This document shows, one piece after another, positions 7,901-10,229 of a stretch of 10,229 nt of DNA. Source of the DNA: an uncultured Eggerthellaceae bacterium (GTDB lineage Bacteria; Actinomycetota; Coriobacteriia; Coriobacteriales; Eggerthellaceae); the NCBI GenBank assembly GCA_946631805.1, contig CAMPAJ010000038.1:1-10229 (forward strand), in the 5' to 3' direction. The notes under the pieces are model-generated. The model was not told where the DNA came from. It worked only from the letters and a program-made list of their open reading frames with translations, and ran no database searches. The stretch's first letter is position 1. Each line of letters opens with the position of its first letter. The position numbers were made by a program, and so were the translations under genes.

Positions 7901-8310
7901 TCGGGGTTGAGCTGCTTCAGGCGATTGTAAGCGGCTTGCGAAAGGGCATAGCCCTCGTCGAATCGCCGCGGTATGAACGGTGTGGCATAACCTCCCAGAG
8001 CACGCAGACCGCGCGTGAGCACCGTCGTGGCCGAAACGCCATCCACGTCAAAATCGCCGAACACGACAATGTGCTGGCGCGCGCGTATAGCCTGCTCAAG
8101 CCTATCGGCAACAGGGCCGATGCCGGGCAGCTCGTACGGGTTGCGCCAGTCGCGGTCAAGGGACGGACCCAAAAACTGTTCGGCCTGTTCGTCGGTCGTT
8201 ATGCCGCGCGCAGCCATGATGGTTGCAATGAATTCGGGGAGGTCAAAGCGCTCCCGCAGGTGCGCGACCGCATGCGGGTCAGCCGCGCTCACCTTGAATT
8301 GCGCTGTCAT
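4972..8310 (-). CDS. recJ: RecJ single-strand exonuclease fused to an SF2 RecQ-like helicase
   Basis: A 1112-residue fusion. Residues 1 to about 560 are a full RecJ 5'-3' single-strand exonuclease. The DHH phosphoesterase part has GDFDVDG (85-91, usually DYDADG), VDCG (142-145) and TDHHEP (165-170). DHHA1 has RLNAPGRLGDA and GGHEAAVG (412-419), and an OB domain follows with APFGQENRVP and DEWRGRRS. After a linker of about 80 residues comes a helicase (about 640-1110): Q motif LHEKQRDVL, Walker A ATGRGKS (663-669), DEAH (768-771), LTATAS (802-807), and motif VI NQMSGRAGRDG with its arginine finger, then a winged-helix-like tail. The fusion is one open frame. The RecQ aromatic loop (SQWGHDFRP) and the zinc cysteines are missing. 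The start chosen is ATG at 8310, with AGAGGA 7 nt upstream; a longer frame reaches 8595 but overlaps the Rrf2 gene. The likely role is DNA end resection and RecFOR-type repair, with unwinding and digestion in one chain. Confidence 0.93.
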   Translation of the reverse strand: MTAQFKVSAADPHAVAHLRERFDLPEFIATIMAARGITTDEQAEQFLGPSLDRDWRNPYELPGIGPVADRLEQAIRARQHIVVFGDFDVDGVSATTVLTRGLRALGGYATPFIPRRFDEGYALSQAAYNRLKQLNPELIVTVDCGIACKAEIEAILADGVEVVVTDHHEPSDLCPEGIPLVDPKTDPECPSAILAGVGVALKVVQALGGRFGYPHLWRSYTDLATLGTVADLMPMRDENRALVADGLAHMNASPRPCIAALLGQAGAAGKPITATDLSFSVIPRLNAPGRLGDAQVALDLLMTDDFDSACKLAAALEATNDKRRSIEAELSEVARAKAVEVYHGQRALVVAGEGWHEGVKGIVASRLVHTYGVPCLLFTIEGDEARGSGRTVGQVNLFKALESTSDLLTRFGGHEAAVGVTLPVSKMPEFTERLCAYMDALPDDDFHPLVEIDACVSMAELTLENVEKLQMLAPFGQENRVPCLLARDVMLANPRAVGAEKNHFSCTLTDGRSSVAGIMFHCNDIELLSKTQSLVNAAFEVQIDEWRGRRSVKAMLKSLFPAQACAALEACLDPAKLQFVADLYAASDEELVQNQPESPQVIEAYEADCATNREIWQRRAKSEPARLRADIVRALIGDAQLHEKQRDVLDQLENGKSTMCVMATGRGKSLIFHVHAATLALRDHAASLFVYPLRALIADQAFHLRNALSRFGVTSSVLTGESTPEERQAIYDALEKGECDIVLTTPEFLSYHVADLARSGRIRFVVIDEAHHIGMAKAGNRLAYKELDAVVNALGHPTVLALTATASGDVARDIASTLPIQTCVYDQADRPNLVIDDRRGLKAREDYLANLVASGEKTVVYVNSRTSSVQLARTLRLKVPQIALMIGFYNAGLSRAERARIEEMFRTGHLSVLVATSAFGEGVNIPDIRHVVLYHLPYNEIEFNQMSGRAGRDGERAGVHLLYDRKDAQINEDILREATPDRDRMVQVYKALRDVQRKSGDEFFTASTIDVAERASRRGREVSQDSATCAIAVFRELGLIQTRADFTSGEVTRLVRVVPDACKVELESSVRYREGLDEQAVFQEFKQWALSEAADAIQRRVQRPILPGCVMG

Positions 8311-8317
8311 GTTGTAT

Positions 8318-8358
8318 TCCTCTGTATAAAAGCTCGCTGTTGTTCGCCAGCAATTGTA
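8318..8358 (-). promoter_or_regulatory. Putative promoter -10 and ribosome binding site of the recJ fusion
   Basis: TACAAT on the minus strand (8353-8358) matches the -10 consensus at five of six positions. TTGAGG lies upstream but with a 20-nt spacer, longer than ideal. The ribosome site AGAGGA (8318-8323) stands 7 nt before the ATG at 8310 and supports this start over the longer frame. The ribosome site is more certain than the promoter. Confidence 0.45.
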
Positions 8359-8418
8359 CCATGCGCAAACGCGCAGCCCCTCAAGCCAAGGCAACGCTTT
8401 GGAAGAAAGCAGCTTCAG

Positions 8419-8437
8419 CGGCGTGCTGCGCACGCCG
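8419..8437 (-). terminator. GC-rich hairpin downstream of the Rrf2 gene
   Basis: An 8-bp perfect stem (CGGCGTGC with its complement) closes a 3-nt loop 16 nt past the Rrf2 stop codon. On the minus strand it is followed after about 10 nt by CTTTCTTCC, a poor T-tract. It may be a weak terminator separating the Rrf2 gene from recJ. Confidence 0.4.
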
Positions 8438-8453
8438 TGCCGCACAGTAAACG

Positions 8454-8864
8454 TTAGCCAATGCTTTTGAGCTGTTCGAGGGAAACGCCGTCGACATAAT
8501 CTTCGATAACTTTGTCGAGACCCGCCCAAAACGCGACGGTCGAGCACATCTGCTCGCGCGGGCAACCCGGGCCGCCCTCTTCCAGGGCTGCGCATGCCAC
8601 GGGAGACGTCGAGCCCTCGGCAGCGCGCAAGACATCGCCCACGAGCACCTCGCTAGCTGGTCGAGCCAGCGAATAGCCGCCGCCATGACCACGAGCGCTG
8701 GACAACAGGCCGGCCGACACCATTTCGTGCGCCAGCTGCTCCAGGTACTTCAACGACATACCCTCGTTTTCGGCCACTTCGCGCAAGGCGACCTTGCGCT
8801 CGGGAAAACTGGCGATATAGGCCATGAGGCGGAGCGCATAGCGCCCTTTCGTGGTTACTAGCAT
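8454..8864 (-). CDS. Rrf2-family transcriptional regulator, likely Fe-S binding
   Basis: A 136-residue DNA-binding protein of the Rrf2 family (IscR, NsrR, RsrR, CymR). The N-terminus MLVTTKGRYALRLM and the winged helix-turn-helix (about 25-68: VALREVAENEGMSLKYLEQL, then the wing GHGGGYSLARP) are textbook for the family. Three cysteines, C91, C101 and C107 (C-X9-C-X5-C), lie in the loop where Rrf2 proteins hold an Fe-S cluster. This suggests a sensor of iron-sulfur status, oxygen or nitric oxide rather than a CymR-type protein without cluster cysteines. The start is ATG at 8864, with GGAG 6 nt upstream. No isc or suf genes follow, as they often do for IscR; the next gene is recJ, 143 bp downstream. 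Target genes are unknown, and autoregulation is the family norm. Confidence 0.93.
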   Translation of the reverse strand: MLVTTKGRYALRLMAYIASFPERKVALREVAENEGMSLKYLEQLAHEMVSAGLLSSARGHGGGYSLARPASEVLVGDVLRAAEGSTSPVACAALEEGGPGCPREQMCSTVAFWAGLDKVIEDYVDGVSLEQLKSIG

Positions 8865-8874
8865 GAATTACTCC

Positions 8875-8929
8875 GTACCGCTTTGCTTTGGATAAGCGTA
8901 TGGTACCCCAGATTCCAAAAGTCGGCCAA
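8875..8929 (-). promoter_or_regulatory. Putative Rrf2 gene promoter with an imperfect inverted repeat
   Basis: The minus strand has TTGGCC (8924-8929) and TACCAT (8900-8905) separated by 18 nt, each four of six to consensus. An imperfect inverted repeat, GTACCGCTT (8875-8883) and AAGC-GTAT-GGTAC (8894-8906), overlaps the -10 and start region. That is where an autoregulatory Rrf2 dimer site would be expected. The operator role is inference only. Confidence 0.3.
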
Positions 8930-8947
8930 CTCGCTTTGCGCTCGTTG
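8914..8947 (-). terminator. Possible terminator of the lysozyme gene
   Basis: Directly after the lysozyme stop, minus-strand bases 8947-8927 can pair as CAAC/GTTG and GC/GC around tandem G-A mismatches, with a 5-nt loop. A CTTTTGG run follows (8914-8922). The stem is short, so this is a modest candidate. It overlaps the putative Rrf2 promoter. Confidence 0.35.
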
Positions 8948-10229
8948 CTATTTATTCGACTTGGCCAGCGCTTTCCAATCGTTAGCAGTGCCATAGAAGA
9001 TGTCCAGATCCAAATCGGCGCCATAGCCGCTGATGCGTCCCGTTGACGTGTATTGGAATATGGTCGGGGCCTTCCATGCGCCGTAGCTGTACGAATCGGT
9101 CCACGGATTTGCCTGATAACCTGTCTTGGCGTAGTTCTTGTACTGGGCGACCCAGAGCTTGTAGTTCTTGGCAACGGATTTCCAGTTGCTCTCGCGTGTC
9201 GGGTTCTTGCTCATGTAAATCAAAGGCCGCACGCCCGTCTTGGCGTACACGCGATCCAAGAACTTCTTGGCCCAAGCGACACCTTGTTTGGTCGCCGCAT
9301 CGTCGTAACGGTTTTCCCAGTCCAAGACCAGCACGCACTTGCCCACGTACGTACCCACCGTCTTCACGAAGTAGTCAGCCTGCTTAACCGCATTGCCCGT
9401 GCGAACGAAATGGTACGCACCGAGCAATTTGCCGCTCAAGATCGTCTCGCTCGCCCATTGCTTGAAATACGGGTTCTTGTAGGTCGTGCCCTCCGTTGCC
9501 TTCACGATCACGAAGTCGGCATCGACGTTTGCGACCTTGATGCCAGCCTGCCAGCTCGAGATGTCGATGCCGTTGAGCGTCTTCGCAAGCTGGTTAACCG
9601 TCGTTGCGCGCGTGACGGCAGCGGTAAGATTGCCTGGCTTCACGTAGGTGGCAAGCGACTTCGGCGCTGCGCTGCCCTTCTTCACGAGCTTTACGCGCAC
9701 GGCGCCGAGCGGCAAGCTTCGACCGGTGCTACCGGCCGTCTCGCCGTTCTTGGCCCAATCGAGCCATCCGTATCCGCGCACGTAAGCGCAGTAATAGATA
9801 TCGTACGCGTTCGCAATGGCGCCTGTCAGCTTAATCTGCAGGGCTTCCATCTGGTCGCCCTTGGTGCCGGCCGTCTTGCCGTTCGTCTTCCAGCCCTGGC
9901 CCCATTCGTCGCCGTCGATGTAAGCGCGGTATGTGACGCTTCCCTTCAGGGAGCCGGGATCGAGCTTGAGGACGAACCCGTCGAGCGTGATCTGCTTGGT
10001 GGTCTTGCCGGCCACCTTGCCGTCGCCTGTCCAGGCCTGCCACCCACTCGTTTTGATGCGCGTCTCGTACCGCACGCCCACCGTGGAAGTGGATTTGCCC
10101 ACAGCTTCCTCGGTTTTAGGGGAAAGCTTGACCTGCACCGCGCTCAGGTACACGCCCTTCTTGGTTATACCCGCCTTGGTCTTGTTCTTTACCCACGGCT
10201 GCCAGCCCTTGCCCTTGATGTACACGCGA
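8948..10229 (-). CDS. GH25 family lysozyme with ChW repeats (N-terminus beyond the window)
   Basis: A muramidase that cleaves the MurNAc-GlcNAc bond of peptidoglycan; 426 C-terminal codons are in the window. Four tandem ChW repeats come first (about residues 1-35, 50-90, 96-135 and 142-182 of the visible part). Each has a G-W core (GWQPW, GWQAW, EWGQGW, GWLDW) and the later ones an N/D-G-x-x-AG turn. After a short linker the GH25 catalytic domain fills about 217-420: GIDISSWQ (219-226, D221), DWE (302-304, the Asp/Glu pair expected at the active site) and the late motif LDLDIF. ChW repeats are thought to mediate cell-surface or protein binding, so a secreted cell-wall enzyme is expected. Its signal peptide, if present, lies outside the window. 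The frame is still open at the edge with no start codon context, so the true start is upstream. It may act in the organism's own wall turnover or against neighbours. Confidence 0.93.
   Translation of the reverse strand, partial: RVYIKGKGWQPWVKNKTKAGITKKGVYLSAVQVKLSPKTEEAVGKSTSTVGVRYETRIKTSGWQAWTGDGKVAGKTTKQITLDGFVLKLDPGSLKGSVTYRAYIDGDEWGQGWKTNGKTAGTKGDQMEALQIKLTGAIANAYDIYYCAYVRGYGWLDWAKNGETAGSTGRSLPLGAVRVKLVKKGSAAPKSLATYVKPGNLTAAVTRATTVNQLAKTLNGIDISSWQAGIKVANVDADFVIVKATEGTTYKNPYFKQWASETILSGKLLGAYHFVRTGNAVKQADYFVKTVGTYVGKCVLVLDWENRYDDAATKQGVAWAKKFLDRVYAKTGVRPLIYMSKNPTRESNWKSVAKNYKLWVAQYKNYAKTGYQANPWTDSYSYGAWKAPTIFQYTSTGRISGYGADLDLDIFYGTANDWKALAKSNK

Noticed and set aside
4822..8457. Plus-strand open frames of 470, 399 and 297 codons opposite recJ
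   Set aside because: They are antisense shadows of the recJ-helicase fusion with Arg/His/Ala-rich composition, no recognisable domains and no supporting ribosome sites.
8311..8595. Extended N-terminus for the recJ fusion (ATG at 8595)
   Set aside because: The extra 95 residues overlap the Rrf2 coding region, are Arg-rich and unlike RecJ, and the ATG at 8310 has a good ribosome site and starts the family-like sequence.
10223..10225. GTG as a start for the lysozyme gene
   Set aside because: It lies inside the first visible ChW repeat, the frame stays open to the window edge, and no ribosome site can be seen. It reads as an internal valine.

Overview
This window comes from a high-GC Gram-positive bacterium, most likely an actinobacterium of the class Coriobacteriia (Eggerthella/Slackia-like gut lineages). 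The clues are high GC with strong third-position bias, a lysozyme carrying ChW (clostridial hydrophobic, Trp-containing) repeats, an actinobacterial-type DnaE, and a long Rel next to a RecJ that carries a helicase. The taxonomic call is inference; no marker RNA is present.

All six genes lie on the minus strand, so transcription runs from the right end to the left. In that order they are: a partial GH25 muramidase with four ChW repeats (10229-8948); an Rrf2-type regulator with three cysteines placed for an Fe-S cluster (8864-8454); a 1112-residue fusion of RecJ exonuclease with an SF2 RecQ-like helicase (8310-4972); bifunctional (p)ppGpp synthetase/hydrolase Rel (4861-2534); a glyoxalase-II-like MBL-fold hydrolase (2315-1665); and the first 394 codons of dnaE (1182-1, cut by the window edge).

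The core, recJ-rel-MBL, is a version of the recJ-(apt)-rel-(dtd)-MBL neighbourhood seen widely in Gram-positive bacteria, here without apt and dtd. It joins recombination and end-processing, the stringent response and metabolite detoxification. The Rrf2 regulator sits directly upstream of recJ.

The two larger gaps are structured. The 482 bp between the MBL gene and dnaE hold a 113-bp MITE-like inverted repeat with 29-bp arms, a 17-bp-arm hairpin bracketed by copies of TGGGAGGGG, and a G-quadruplex-type G-run. The 218 bp between rel and the MBL gene hold a near-perfect 39-bp palindrome. The most interesting protein is the RecJ-helicase fusion: its helicase half lacks the usual RecQ aromatic-rich loop and zinc-cluster cysteines. 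No tRNA, rRNA, CRISPR array, transposase or phage gene was seen.
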